Shown: piece after piece, positions 55,392 through 63,940 of the stretch
How positions within the stretch are numbered: the stretch's first letter is position 1
Layout of the letters: every line of letters begins with the position of its first letter
Source of the DNA: Sphingomonas echinoides
Lineage (GTDB): Bacteria > Pseudomonadota > Alphaproteobacteria > Sphingomonadales > Sphingomonadaceae
DNA length: 64,000 nucleotides
NCBI RefSeq assembly: GCF_029623395.1
Contig: NZ_JAPYKK010000006.1
Coordinates: forward strand, 62,001 to 126,000
Direction: 5' to 3'
Translations under genes and position numbers: made by a program
The notes under the pieces: model-generated
Databases searched by the model: none
What the model was told of the DNA's origin: nothing
What the model saw: the letters and a program-made list of their open reading frames with translations, nothing else

Positions 55392-56390
55392 TTGAGCAAT
55401 CAACCTATTACGCTGGTGACCGGGGTATCCGGCTTCGTCGGTTCGGCGGTCGCGCGACGGCTGGCCGCAGCGGGCACACGTGTGCGCGGGCTGGCGCGCG
55501 CGAGCAGCGCGCGGACCAACCTAACCGATTTTCCGGGAGAAATCGTCGAGGGCGACGCGCGCGACCCCGCCGCGATGGCGCGCGCGATGGCGGGGGTAAG
55601 CGATCTGTATCACGTCGCGGCGGACTATCGGATCTGGGCACCGGATACCGAAGAGATCGTCCGCAACAACCGGGTGAGCACGCAGACCGTGATGCAGGCG
55701 GCACTCGACGCAGGCGTCGCGCGGATCGTCTATACCAGCAGCGTCGCCACGTTGCGCCCGGATCATGGCAAGGCCTCCGACGAGACCCGTCCGGCGACGC
55801 CGGAGCAAGCGGTCGGCGCGTACAAGCGGAGCAAGGTCGTCGCCGAACGGCTGGTCGAGGCGATGGTACGCGAGCAGGGGTTGCCCGCGGTGATCGTCAA
55901 TCCGTCGACCCCGATCGGGCCACGCGATGCACGCCCTACGCCGACCGGGCGGATCATCGTCGAGGCGGCGTCGGGACGGATGCCTGCGTTCGTCGAGAGT
56001 GGATTGAACCTGGTGCATGTCGATGACGTGGCGGACGGGCATATCGCGGCGATGGCGCACGGGGTGATTGGCGAGCGCTATGTGCTTGGCGGGCAGGATG
56101 TATCGTTGCGCGAGATGCTCGCGAGTGTCGCGGCGATCGTCGGGCGCAAGCCGCCGACGGTGCAGATCCCGCGTGCGCCGCTGTTTCCGCTGGCGTGGGT
56201 CAACGAGCGGATTGCGCGGGTGACGGGCAAGGAACCGTTCCTGACGCTGGATGCGCTGCGGATGGCCGCGCACGACATGTATTATTCGAGCGCGCGCGCC
56301 GAGGCGGAGCTGGGGTATCGCGCGCGACCGTACCGCGTGGCGCTGGAGGATGCGGTGGCGTGGTTCCGGCAGGCGGGGATGCTGGCGTGA
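55392..56390 (+). CDS. hpnA: HpnA, hopanoid-associated SDR/epimerase-like protein
   Basis: 332 residues from TTG 55392, with GGAGG at 55383-55387; no ATG in this frame lies near. Rossmann start ITLVTGVSGFVGSAVARRLA and catalytic AYKRSKVVAE (Tyr-x3-Lys), with TSSVATLRP upstream. A member of the HpnA sugar-epimerase-like group, first in many hopanoid clusters; its reaction is not settled. A 48-base-plus gap with a palindromic element follows before hpnB. Confidence 0.92.
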   Translation: MSNQPITLVTGVSGFVGSAVARRLAAAGTRVRGLARASSARTNLTDFPGEIVEGDARDPAAMARAMAGVSDLYHVAADYRIWAPDTEEIVRNNRVSTQTVMQAALDAGVARIVYTSSVATLRPDHGKASDETRPATPEQAVGAYKRSKVVAERLVEAMVREQGLPAVIVNPSTPIGPRDARPTPTGRIIVEAASGRMPAFVESGLNLVHVDDVADGHIAAMAHGVIGERYVLGGQDVSLREMLASVAAIVGRKPPTVQIPRAPLFPLAWVNERIARVTGKEPFLTLDALRMAAHDMYYSSARAEAELGYRARPYRVALEDAVAWFRQAGMLA

Positions 56391-56438
56391 TTGCGTTTTC
56401 CGGTAGTTGGCAGAGTGGTGAGGGACATACAGTGCTTT

Positions 56439-56543
56439 CCCCCTTCCCTGTAAGGGCGGAGCCGTGGGTGGGTTGGCCCGTTTCGGCGTCTGTCCTTTCC
56501 TCAGGCCGACCCACCCCCGACCCCTCCCTTTCAGGGAGGGGAG
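56439..56543. repeat. Degenerate palindromic element at the hpnA/hpnB junction
   Basis: About 105 bases: left arm 56439-56478 and right arm 56504-56543, imperfectly complementary, with GTGGGTGGGTTGGCC facing GGCCGACCCACCCCC and a terminal CCCTCCCTTTCAGGGAGGG hairpin. Its arms resemble those of the element inside shc (61904-62011). It reaches to within 20-40 bases of the hpnB start and stays open in the hpnB frame upstream of it. Confidence 0.65.
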
Positions 56544-56583
56544 GAGACGGGCGCGGCTCTTCGTGGTCGTTGGGGCGTGGACA

Positions 56584-57747
56584 GTGATCGCGCTGGGGAT
56601 TGCGCTGCTGTCGCTTGCGATCTGGCTGGTGCTGGTCTTTGCGCGCGATGGCTTCTGGCAGACCGGCGAGCGCGATACGTCTCCGCTTGCTCTCCTTCCA
56701 GCATGGGAAGAACACGCGACGTGGCCTTCGGTCGTCGCGATCGTGCCGGCGCGCGATGAGGCCGATGTGATCGCGCGGTCGATCGGGAGCTTGGCGGCGC
56801 AAGACTATCCGGGTGACTTCCGGATCATTCTCGTCGACGATTCGAGCAGCGACGGCACCGCCGCGATCGCGCGCGGCGCGGGCGGCGAGCGTGTGCAGGT
56901 GGAGACGGGCGCGCCGCTGGCAAACGGTTGGACCGGCAAGCTGTGGGCGGTTTCGCAAGGAATTACCGCGGCGGGCGACGTGCCCGATTATCTCCTGCTG
57001 ACCGACGCCGACATCGCGCACGCTCCCGATACGCTGCGCACCCTCGTCGCACGCGCCGTTGCGGAGGAGCGCGTGCTCGTATCGCTGATGGCGCGGTTGC
57101 GCTGCGAGAGTCTCGCGGAACGCGCGCTGATCCCTGCGTTCGTATGGTTTTTCCAGATGCTGTACCCGTTTGCGGCGGTGAATCGGCGCGGCAGCGGGCG
57201 GGGCGCGGCGGCGGGGGGCGTGATGCTGGTCGAGCGTCAGGCGTTGCAGGCGGCAGGCGGGATAGCGGCAGTGCGGTCCGCGCTGATCGATGATTGCGCG
57301 TTCGGCGCGTTGATGAAGACGCAAGGGCCGGTCTGGCTCGGCCTGACCGATCGCGCGATCAGCATCCGGCGCTACGACAGCTGGGATTCGGTCGCGCAGA
57401 TGATCTCGCGCTCGGCGTATGCGCAGCTCAACTATTCGCCGGTGCTATTGGCGGGCACCACGATTGGCCTCGCCATCACCTATCTCGCCCCGCCGCTGCT
57501 GACGATCTTCGGGCAGGGCGCGGTGCGGATGACCGCGATCGCGGCCTGGGCATTGATGGCGCTGGCGTTTCAGCCGATGTTGCGCTTCTACCGACGCTCG
57601 CCACTGTGGGGACCGGCTTTGCCGTTGATCGCGACTTTTTATGCCGGATGCACGCTGCTGTCGGCATGGCAGCATGTCCGCGGGCGTGGCGGAATGTGGA
57701 AGGGGCGTGTCCAGGCGGCACGCCACGAGGAAGGCTTGCCGTCATGA
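56584..57747 (+). CDS. hpnB: HpnB, hopanoid-associated glycosyltransferase
   Basis: 387 residues from GTG 56584; GTG 56563 or the more distant ATG 56464 (which would translate the palindromic element) are alternatives, so the start is uncertain. N-terminal membrane helix IALGIALLSLAIWLVLVF, GT2 domain with AIVPARDEADVIARSIGSLA, VDDSSSDGT and TDADIAHAP, and C-terminal helices near 300-360. Function in hopanoid synthesis is not established. The stop overlaps hpnC by 4 bases. Confidence 0.9.
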   Translation: MIALGIALLSLAIWLVLVFARDGFWQTGERDTSPLALLPAWEEHATWPSVVAIVPARDEADVIARSIGSLAAQDYPGDFRIILVDDSSSDGTAAIARGAGGERVQVETGAPLANGWTGKLWAVSQGITAAGDVPDYLLLTDADIAHAPDTLRTLVARAVAEERVLVSLMARLRCESLAERALIPAFVWFFQMLYPFAAVNRRGSGRGAAAGGVMLVERQALQAAGGIAAVRSALIDDCAFGALMKTQGPVWLGLTDRAISIRRYDSWDSVAQMISRSAYAQLNYSPVLLAGTTIGLAITYLAPPLLTIFGQGAVRMTAIAAWALMALAFQPMLRFYRRSPLWGPALPLIATFYAGCTLLSAWQHVRGRGGMWKGRVQAARHEEGLPS

Positions 57748-58583
57748 CCGCTGCGACGCTCGCCTCGGGCAAGGGGCATAAGGACGAGAATTTTCCGGTC
57801 GCTTCGGTGCTGCTCAAGAAGGCGCATCGCGCGCCGGTGATGGCCTTCTATCATTTTGCGCGCGCGGCCGACGACGTGGCGGACAATCCCGCCGCCTCGG
57901 CGAACGAGAAGCTCGCGCTGCTCGGCACGATGCGCGCGACCATCCTCGGCCACAGCGACGACGAGGCGACTGCGCTGGCGCTGCGGGAGACGATGGCGAC
58001 GCACAGCCTGTCGTCGCAGCATGCGACCGACCTGCTCGTCGCGTTCGCGCGGGATTGCACGGTCGACCATTATGACGACTGGCCGGCGCTGATGGAGTAT
58101 TGCCGCTATTCGGCGATGCCGGTCGGGCGCTACGTCCTCGACGTGCACGGCGAGGATCACGCGACCTGGGCGGCGTCGGATGCGCTGTGCGCGGCGCTGC
58201 AGGTGATCAACCATGTGCAGGATTGCGGGAAGGATTACCGTGCGATCCGGCGGGTCTATCTGCCGCGCGAGATCCTCGCGCAGCATGGTGCCCGCGTCGA
58301 GGATTTGGCGGGGACGGCGGCAACTCCGGCACTGCGCGCGGTGATCGCAGATCTCGCGACTCGGACCGATGCGTTGCTCGCGCAGTCCGCCGGGTTCGCC
58401 CGGCAGATTCACGACCGTCGGCTTGCGGCGGAGGTCGCGATCATCCACCGGCTCGCGGTGAGCCTCAACGCACGCCTCAAACGGCGTGACCCGTTGTCGC
58501 AACGTGTTCACCACCGTGCGCCCGAGGCATTCGGCCTCGCGGCGTTGGCGGCGGTCACGCAAATGGTTAAAGGGCGGGCATGA
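57744..58583 (+). CDS. hpnC: HpnC, squalene synthesis (presqualene diphosphate to hydroxysqualene)
   Basis: 279 residues of the squalene/phytoene synthase fold: FYHFARAADDVADNPAA holds the first Asp-rich motif and VINHVQDCGKDYRAIRR the second (one position changed from the classical DxxxD), as expected for HpnC, which carries out the second half-reaction. Overlaps hpnB and hpnD by 4 bases each. Confidence 0.94.
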   Translation: MTAATLASGKGHKDENFPVASVLLKKAHRAPVMAFYHFARAADDVADNPAASANEKLALLGTMRATILGHSDDEATALALRETMATHSLSSQHATDLLVAFARDCTVDHYDDWPALMEYCRYSAMPVGRYVLDVHGEDHATWAASDALCAALQVINHVQDCGKDYRAIRRVYLPREILAQHGARVEDLAGTAATPALRAVIADLATRTDALLAQSAGFARQIHDRRLAAEVAIIHRLAVSLNARLKRRDPLSQRVHHRAPEAFGLAALAAVTQMVKGRA

Positions 58584-59419
58584 ACCCGAAGGCGACTCCT
58601 GCACAACTGCAAGCGCAAGTCTCGGGCAGTTCCTTCTACGCCGGGATGCGCGTGCTGCCCAAGGCCGAGCGCGACGCGATGTACGCGGTCTACGCGTTCT
58701 GTCGACAGGTCGACGACATCGCCGACGACGAAGGTGGCAAGCGCGAGGATCGCGCGGCGGCGCTGGCGGCGTGGCGTGCGGATATCGAGTCGCTCTACGC
58801 CGGCGGGGCACCAGGGCAGGCGGTGCTGATCGCGGATGCGGTCGCGCGCTTCGATCTGGCGAAGGAAGACTTTATCGCGGTCATCGACGGCATGGCGATG
58901 GATGTCGAGCAGGACATCCGCTGGCCGGTGTTCGACACGCTCGACCTCTATTGTGACCGAGTCGCATCGGCGGTCGGACGGTTGTCGGTCCGGATTTTCG
59001 GGATGGACGAGCGTCCCGGCGTGGACCTCGCTTATCATCTCGGCCGAGCGCTGCAGTTCACCAACATTCTGCGCGATATCGACGAGGATGCGACGATCGG
59101 TCGGGTGTACCTGCCGTACGAACCGCTCGCCGCGGCGGGGGCCGTGTTCAGCGATCCGCTTATTCTCGTCGCCGACCCGCGGATCGACGGCGCGTGCCGG
59201 ATGCTGGCGGCCAAGGCGCACGCGCATTTCGCCGCGGCGAAGGCGATCCTGGCGACGCGGCCGCGCGGGCATCTGCTGGCGCCGCGGTTGATGGCGGCGG
59301 TGTACGAACCGATCCTGAAACGGATGGAAAGCGCCGGCTGGAATACGCCGCGCAAGCGCATCCGCGTCAACAAGCCTGCGCTGCTGTTCACCGTCCTGCG
59401 GCTCAGTCTGTTCCGGTGA
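58580..59419 (+). CDS. hpnD: HpnD, presqualene diphosphate synthase
   Basis: 279 residues. Both Asp-rich motifs are complete: YAFCRQVDDIADDEGGKRED and LQFTNILRDIDEDATIGRVY, plus YCDRVASAVGRLSVRIFGM. HpnD joins two farnesyl diphosphates to presqualene diphosphate, the first step toward squalene. The stop overlaps the hpnE GTG. Confidence 0.95.
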   Translation: MNPKATPAQLQAQVSGSSFYAGMRVLPKAERDAMYAVYAFCRQVDDIADDEGGKREDRAAALAAWRADIESLYAGGAPGQAVLIADAVARFDLAKEDFIAVIDGMAMDVEQDIRWPVFDTLDLYCDRVASAVGRLSVRIFGMDERPGVDLAYHLGRALQFTNILRDIDEDATIGRVYLPYEPLAAAGAVFSDPLILVADPRIDGACRMLAAKAHAHFAAAKAILATRPRGHLLAPRLMAAVYEPILKRMESAGWNTPRKRIRVNKPALLFTVLRLSLFR

Positions 59420-60684
59420 GGCCCAGTCCGAACCCGCCGCGCGTCCGCATCGTCGGCGCGGGGATGGCGGGCCTGTCCGCCGCGGTCGAGCTGGCACGGG
59501 CGGGCGTGTTGGCGACGGTCGTGGACGGCGCGGCGCAAGCGGGCGGACGCTGTCGCAGCTATCACGATCCGCAGCTCGGACGGACGATCGACAATGGCAA
59601 TCATCTCGTCCTTTCGGGGAACAAGGCGGTGCATCGCTATCTCGACACGATCGGCGCGAGCGATCGGCTGAGCGGGCCGAAGCACGCCGACTTCGCCTTT
59701 GCCCATATCACGACGGGTGCGCGCTGGTCGGTGCGGATCAACGACGGCCCGGTGCCGTGGTGGATTTGCCGCGACGGGCGACGCGTTCCCGGGACGACGG
59801 TGCGCGACTATCTGCGGCTGGCGGGGCTGAGCGGGGGGAGGGTCGATCAGGTCGTCGCCGATCGCGTCGATCCGCACGGGCCGGTGTGGGACAAACTGAT
59901 CGATCCGGTGTTGCTGGCGGCGCTCAATACGGCGTCCGCGACCGGCTCGGCGCGACTGACTTCGCGCGTCATTCGCGAGACGCTCGGTCGCGGCGGGCGC
60001 GCCATGCGGCCGCAGATTGCCGAGCCGACGCTGGCGGCGGCATTCGTCGATCCCGCGCTTGCCTGGCTTGCGGGTAAGGGCACGACGGTCTCGCTTGGCA
60101 CGCGGTTGCGCGCGCTTCAGACCGACGGCGACCGGGTCGTCGCGCTCGATTTCGGACGTGGCCTGGAAACGGTCGCGCCGGACGAGACGATCATTCTCGC
60201 GGTGCCGCCGTGGGTCGCGGCGGACCTGCTGCCCGATTTGATCGTCCCCAACGACTTCCGCGCGATCGTCAACGCGCATTTTGCGATCCAGCCGCCGACC
60301 GGCGTGCAAACGATGGTCGGTGTGCTCGGCGGTACGGCGGAGTGGATCTTCGCCTTTCCCGATCGCATTTCGATCACGGTCAGCGCGGCGGACCATCTGG
60401 TCGATCGTGACCGGGCCGAGCTTGCGCGCGCCTTCTGGGCGGATATCGTTGCGGTGCACGGCGGCCCGGCGGAGATGCCCGCGTGGCAGATCGTCAAGGA
60501 AAAGCGCGCGACGTTCGCCGCCACGCCTGAACAGGACGCCCGCCGCCCGGAGACGCGGACGCAGTGGCGCAACCTGTTCCTTGCTGGCGACTGGACGCAG
60601 ACTGGCCTGCCCGCGACGATCGAGGGGGCCATTCGGTCGGGCGAAGCCGCTGCCCGCTTGGCGCGGACAGCGATGCTCGGCTAA
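59416..60684 (+). CDS. hpnE: HpnE, FAD-dependent squalene-forming oxidoreductase
   Basis: 422 residues from GTG 59416. FAD-binding IVGAGMAGLSAAVELARAG, GGRCRSYHDPQLGRTIDNGN, and the C-terminal FLAGDWTQTGLPATIEGAIR of amine-oxidase-like desaturases. It reduces hydroxysqualene to squalene after HpnC. Ten bases separate it from shc. Confidence 0.94.
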   Translation: MRPSPNPPRVRIVGAGMAGLSAAVELARAGVLATVVDGAAQAGGRCRSYHDPQLGRTIDNGNHLVLSGNKAVHRYLDTIGASDRLSGPKHADFAFAHITTGARWSVRINDGPVPWWICRDGRRVPGTTVRDYLRLAGLSGGRVDQVVADRVDPHGPVWDKLIDPVLLAALNTASATGSARLTSRVIRETLGRGGRAMRPQIAEPTLAAAFVDPALAWLAGKGTTVSLGTRLRALQTDGDRVVALDFGRGLETVAPDETIILAVPPWVAADLLPDLIVPNDFRAIVNAHFAIQPPTGVQTMVGVLGGTAEWIFAFPDRISITVSAADHLVDRDRAELARAFWADIVAVHGGPAEMPAWQIVKEKRATFAATPEQDARRPETRTQWRNLFLAGDWTQTGLPATIEGAIRSGEAAARLARTAMLG

Positions 60685-60694
60685 GGCCACGCAC

Positions 60695-62755
60695 ATGGGA
60701 CTACAGACGCTGAATCTTGACCGTGACGATCTCGTCGCCGCTGCCGACGCGACCGCGTCGCGCGCGGCTGCTGCGCTGGCGGGGCGCCAGAAAGATGACG
60801 GGCATTGGGTGTTCGAGCTCGAAGCTGATGCGACGATTCCGGCGGAATATGTGCTGCTGCGGCATTACCTCGGCGAGCCGCGCGATGCCGAGATCGAGCG
60901 CAAGATCGGCGTGTACCTGCGCCGGATCCAGTCGGCCACGCACTATGGCTGGGGGTTGTTCCACGGCGGTGCGTTCGACGTCAGCGCAAGCGTGAAGGCG
61001 TATTTCGCGCTCAAGATGATCGGCGACGATGTGGACGCGCCGCACATGGCGCGTGCGCGGGCGGCGATCCATAAGGCGGGCGGTGCAGCAGCGGTCAACG
61101 TGTTCACGCGGATCCAGCTGGCGCTGTTCGATTGCGCGCCGTGGAGTTCGGTACCGACGCTGCCGGTCGAGCTGATCCTGCTGCCGCGCTGGTTCCCGGT
61201 GCATCTCTCCAAGATGTCCTATTGGGCGCGCACCGTGATCGTGCCGTTGCTGGTGCTCGCGGCGAAGAAGCCGGTCGCGCGCAATGCCTCGGGCGTGCGA
61301 GTCGATGAGCTGTACACCGCAAAACGCGCGAAGCTGACGAGCAAGGCGGCGGGGACCAAGGCGGGCTGGACGCGCTTCTTCAACGGGCTCGATGTCGTGC
61401 TCAAGCGCGTCGAGCGATTGTGGCCCAAGGGGACACGCGCTCGCGCGATCGACGCTTGCGTGACCTTCGTGACCGAGCGGTTGAACGGCGAGGACGGGCT
61501 CGGTGCGATCTATCCGGCGATGGCGAACAGCGTGATGATGTTCGATTGTCTGGGCTATCCCGAGGACTATCCCGCGCGGGCGGTGGCGCGGCGGTCGGTC
61601 GAGAAGCTGCTCGTGGTCAAGGACGACGAGGCTTATTGCCAGCCGTGCGTCTCGCCGGTGTGGGATACTGCGCTCGCAGCACATGCGATGCTTGAGGCGG
61701 GCGGCGAGGATGCCGAGGCGCGGGCGGCGGCTGGGCTTGCTTGGCTGAAGCCGTTGCAGGTGCTCGACGTGAAGGGCGACTGGGCCGACGAGAAGCCCGA
61801 TGTCCGGCCTGGGGGGTGGGCGTTCCAGTATAATAACGCGCATTATCCGGATCTTGATGACACTGCCGTGGTGGTGATGGCGATGGACCGGGCGGTTCCT
61901 TTTAGCCCCTCCCCTTCAGGGGAGGGGTTGGGGTGGGGCCGTGCAGCGCACCAGACGTCAGGGCAAGGTGATACGGCCCCACCCCCAACCCCTCCCCTGA
62001 AGGGGAGGGGCGAGAACTACGACCACGCCATCGCACGCGGGGTCGAATGGACCGTCGGCTTGCAAAGCAAGGACGGCGGCTGGGGCGCGTTCGATGCGGA
62101 CAACAGCTATCACTATCTCAACAACATTCCCTTTGCCGATCACGGCGCATTGCTCGATCCGCCCACCAGCGACGTGACCGCGCGCGTCGTGTCGATGCTC
62201 GCGCAACTCGGTGAGCCGATCGACAGTCCCCGCATGGCGGCGGCGATGGGCTTCCTCGAAAAGGAGCAGATGCCCGATGGCAGCTGGTTCGGGCGCTGGG
62301 GGGTGAATTACATCTACGGCACCTGGTCGGTGTTGTGCACGCTCAATGCTGCCGGGCTCGACGGGCGGCATCCGATGGTGCGCAAGGCGGCGGACTGGCT
62401 GCTTCACATCCAGAACCTCGACGGTGGCTGGGGCGAGGACTGCGACAGTTATGCGCTCGATTACAAGGGCTACACGCCCGCGCCGTCGACCGCGTCGCAG
62501 ACCGGCTGGGCGCTGCTCGCGCTGATGGCGGCGGGGAAGGTCGATCATCCGGCGGTCGAACGCGGCGTGCGCCACCTGATCGCGACGCAGGACAGCGAGG
62601 GGCTGTGGGGGCAGGAGTTGTACACGGGCGGCGGATTCCCGCGCGTGTTCTACCTGCGGTATCATGGCTATCCGGCGTACTTCCCGCTGTGGGCGGTGGC
62701 GCGCTATCGCAACCTCAAACGCTCGAACAGCGCGCGGCCGGCGTTCGGGATGTGA
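60695..62755 (+). CDS. shc: Squalene-hopene cyclase with an in-frame palindromic insert
   Basis: 686 residues, about 36 longer than usual. The catalytic DLDDTA lies at residues 386-391 and several QW repeats are visible (QSKDGGWGAF, QNLDGGWGED, QDSEGLWGQ). Residues about 404-439 are encoded by a 108-base palindrome (61904-62011) rich in Ser, Pro, Gly and Arg, beginning only 13 residues after the catalytic motif. The frame is kept and the rest of the enzyme looks intact, so it is probably active. It converts squalene to hopene at the membrane. The stop overlaps the hpnG GTG. Confidence 0.95.
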   Translation: MGLQTLNLDRDDLVAAADATASRAAAALAGRQKDDGHWVFELEADATIPAEYVLLRHYLGEPRDAEIERKIGVYLRRIQSATHYGWGLFHGGAFDVSASVKAYFALKMIGDDVDAPHMARARAAIHKAGGAAAVNVFTRIQLALFDCAPWSSVPTLPVELILLPRWFPVHLSKMSYWARTVIVPLLVLAAKKPVARNASGVRVDELYTAKRAKLTSKAAGTKAGWTRFFNGLDVVLKRVERLWPKGTRARAIDACVTFVTERLNGEDGLGAIYPAMANSVMMFDCLGYPEDYPARAVARRSVEKLLVVKDDEAYCQPCVSPVWDTALAAHAMLEAGGEDAEARAAAGLAWLKPLQVLDVKGDWADEKPDVRPGGWAFQYNNAHYPDLDDTAVVVMAMDRAVPFSPSPSGEGLGWGRAAHQTSGQGDTAPPPTPPLKGRGENYDHAIARGVEWTVGLQSKDGGWGAFDADNSYHYLNNIPFADHGALLDPPTSDVTARVVSMLAQLGEPIDSPRMAAAMGFLEKEQMPDGSWFGRWGVNYIYGTWSVLCTLNAAGLDGRHPMVRKAADWLLHIQNLDGGWGEDCDSYALDYKGYTPAPSTASQTGWALLALMAAGKVDHPAVERGVRHLIATQDSEGLWGQELYTGGGFPRVFYLRYHGYPAYFPLWAVARYRNLKRSNSARPAFGM
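61904..62011. repeat. 108-base palindromic element inside shc
   Basis: Left arm 61904-61942 and right arm 61973-62011 are reverse complements over about 38 bases with one extra C in the right arm; a 30-base centre separates them. Each arm itself contains a CCCCTCCCC/GGGGAGGGG hairpin. Length is a multiple of three and the shc frame reads through without a stop. Confidence 0.9.
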
Positions 62756-63510
62756 GCGTGCTCGTCGCCTGCGGGCTGGTGCGCGAGGCGGCGATCCTTG
62801 CGCGGCCGGGGTTCGTGGTGGTGGCGGGCGGCGGGGATTCCGCGCGGCTGGAGCGGGAGCTCGAGGCGGCGGTTGCGGGAGCTTCGCTGGTGTTGTCGTG
62901 CGGGGTGGCAGGGGCGCTGGACCCGGCGTTGCGCGCGGGGGATGTGGTGGTGGGGACGCTTGCCCCTACGTCCTTCCTCGGCGAAGGCCGGGGCCCGGTC
63001 GAGGAACAGAAGAGCCTATCGCGTGGCGTTTCCTTGCAGCCACCCTCGCTCCTCGGCCCCGGCCTTAGCCGGGGAAGCGCGTTTGTTGAGCGGCTCCTTC
63101 AGACCTTGCCCAACGCGCATCGCGGCACTGTCGTGGGCGCGGACAGCATCATTGGCTCCGTCGCCGAGAAAACCGCGCTCCATGCCGTCACCGGCGCGAT
63201 CGCGGTCGATATGGAATCGCACATCGCCGCCCGCGTCGCCGCGCGACACGACCTGCCGTTCGCGATTGTCCGCACCATCTCCGACAGTGCCGACCACGCG
63301 CTGCCCCCCGCGGCGCTGGTGGGGATGAAACCCGATGGCGGCGTGGCGCTCGGGGCGATTCTCGCGTCGCTTGCGCGCAACCCGGCGCAGCTGCCCGCAC
63401 TCATTCGCATCGGACGCGATGCGGGGGCGGCGTTCAAGGCGCTGGGGCGTGCGTTTGATCTGATGGAGGCGCAGGGGTTTGCGCAGTTCGTCTCGCAAGT
63501 GGCCCCATAA
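62752..63510 (+). CDS. hpnG: HpnG, adenosylhopane nucleoside phosphorylase
   Basis: 252 residues from GTG 62752, overlapping the shc stop (GTGA). PNP/UDP phosphorylase fold: VLSCGVAGALDPALRAGDVV, and AIAVDMESHIAARVA with the conserved Met-Glu and ISDSADH. HpnG removes adenine from adenosylhopane to give phosphoribosylhopane. Residues about 74-109 are encoded by a palindromic element (62973-63077) and look unlike the family. The partner hpnH is not in the window. Confidence 0.92.
   Translation: MSVLVACGLVREAAILARPGFVVVAGGGDSARLERELEAAVAGASLVLSCGVAGALDPALRAGDVVVGTLAPTSFLGEGRGPVEEQKSLSRGVSLQPPSLLGPGLSRGSAFVERLLQTLPNAHRGTVVGADSIIGSVAEKTALHAVTGAIAVDMESHIAARVAARHDLPFAIVRTISDSADHALPPAALVGMKPDGGVALGAILASLARNPAQLPALIRIGRDAGAAFKALGRAFDLMEAQGFAQFVSQVAP
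62973..63077. repeat. 105-base palindromic element inside hpnG
   Basis: Left arm 62973-62995 and right arm 63055-63077, 23 bases each with 21 complementary positions (CTTCCTCGGCGAAGGCCGGG against CCCCGGCCTTAGCCGGGGAA). The total length is 35 codons and the hpnG frame is kept. Of a different sequence family from the element in shc. Confidence 0.8.
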
Positions 63511-63549
63511 TCCCTTCCCGAAACGAACGGGGAGAGGGACTGCCACTGC

Positions 63550-63867
63550 CTACCGTAGCGGACCGGTATCTGCGCGCGGGACAAGCCGCACGATCCACTT
63601 GGGATAGCCTTCGGGAGCGAGCACGATGTCGGGTAGAGCGACCGGATCGTTCCCGGTCTCGACCCAGCCCGCGCCGTGGCAATGATCGCAGATCACGCGT
63701 TTGCAACGGAAGCTGACCAGATCGATCTCGCTGTTCCACTGGCCAAAGCCGTGACAAATCGGGCACCGCGCATCGAGCATGCCGTTGCGATGCTGCAGCG
63801 GGACCACGTCGAATGCGTGCGGGCTATCGGGTCCGTCGCAAAGGACGATATTGCTGGCGTGGGGCAT
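63550..63867 (-). CDS. Small zinc-ribbon-like protein of unknown function
   Basis: 105 residues from ATG 63867 (AAGG about 12 bases upstream; TTG 63876 is possible). Two CxxC pairs, CPICHGFGQW and ICDHCHGAGW, make a likely zinc-binding fold resembling DnaJ-type CxxCxGxG repeats. The flanking MPHASNIVLCDGPDSPHAFD and VLAPEGYPKWIVRLVP are not recognised. Convergent with hpnG (39 bases between stops). Confidence 0.72.
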   Translation of the reverse strand: MPHASNIVLCDGPDSPHAFDVVPLQHRNGMLDARCPICHGFGQWNSEIDLVSFRCKRVICDHCHGAGWVETGNDPVALPDIVLAPEGYPKWIVRLVPRADTGPLR

Positions 63868-63940
63868 TGCGATCAAACGCCTTGATGGGAAGATGGCTCC
63901 CCGGCCGCCGCCCGCTCGGGCGACGGCCGCAGACGGTCCA

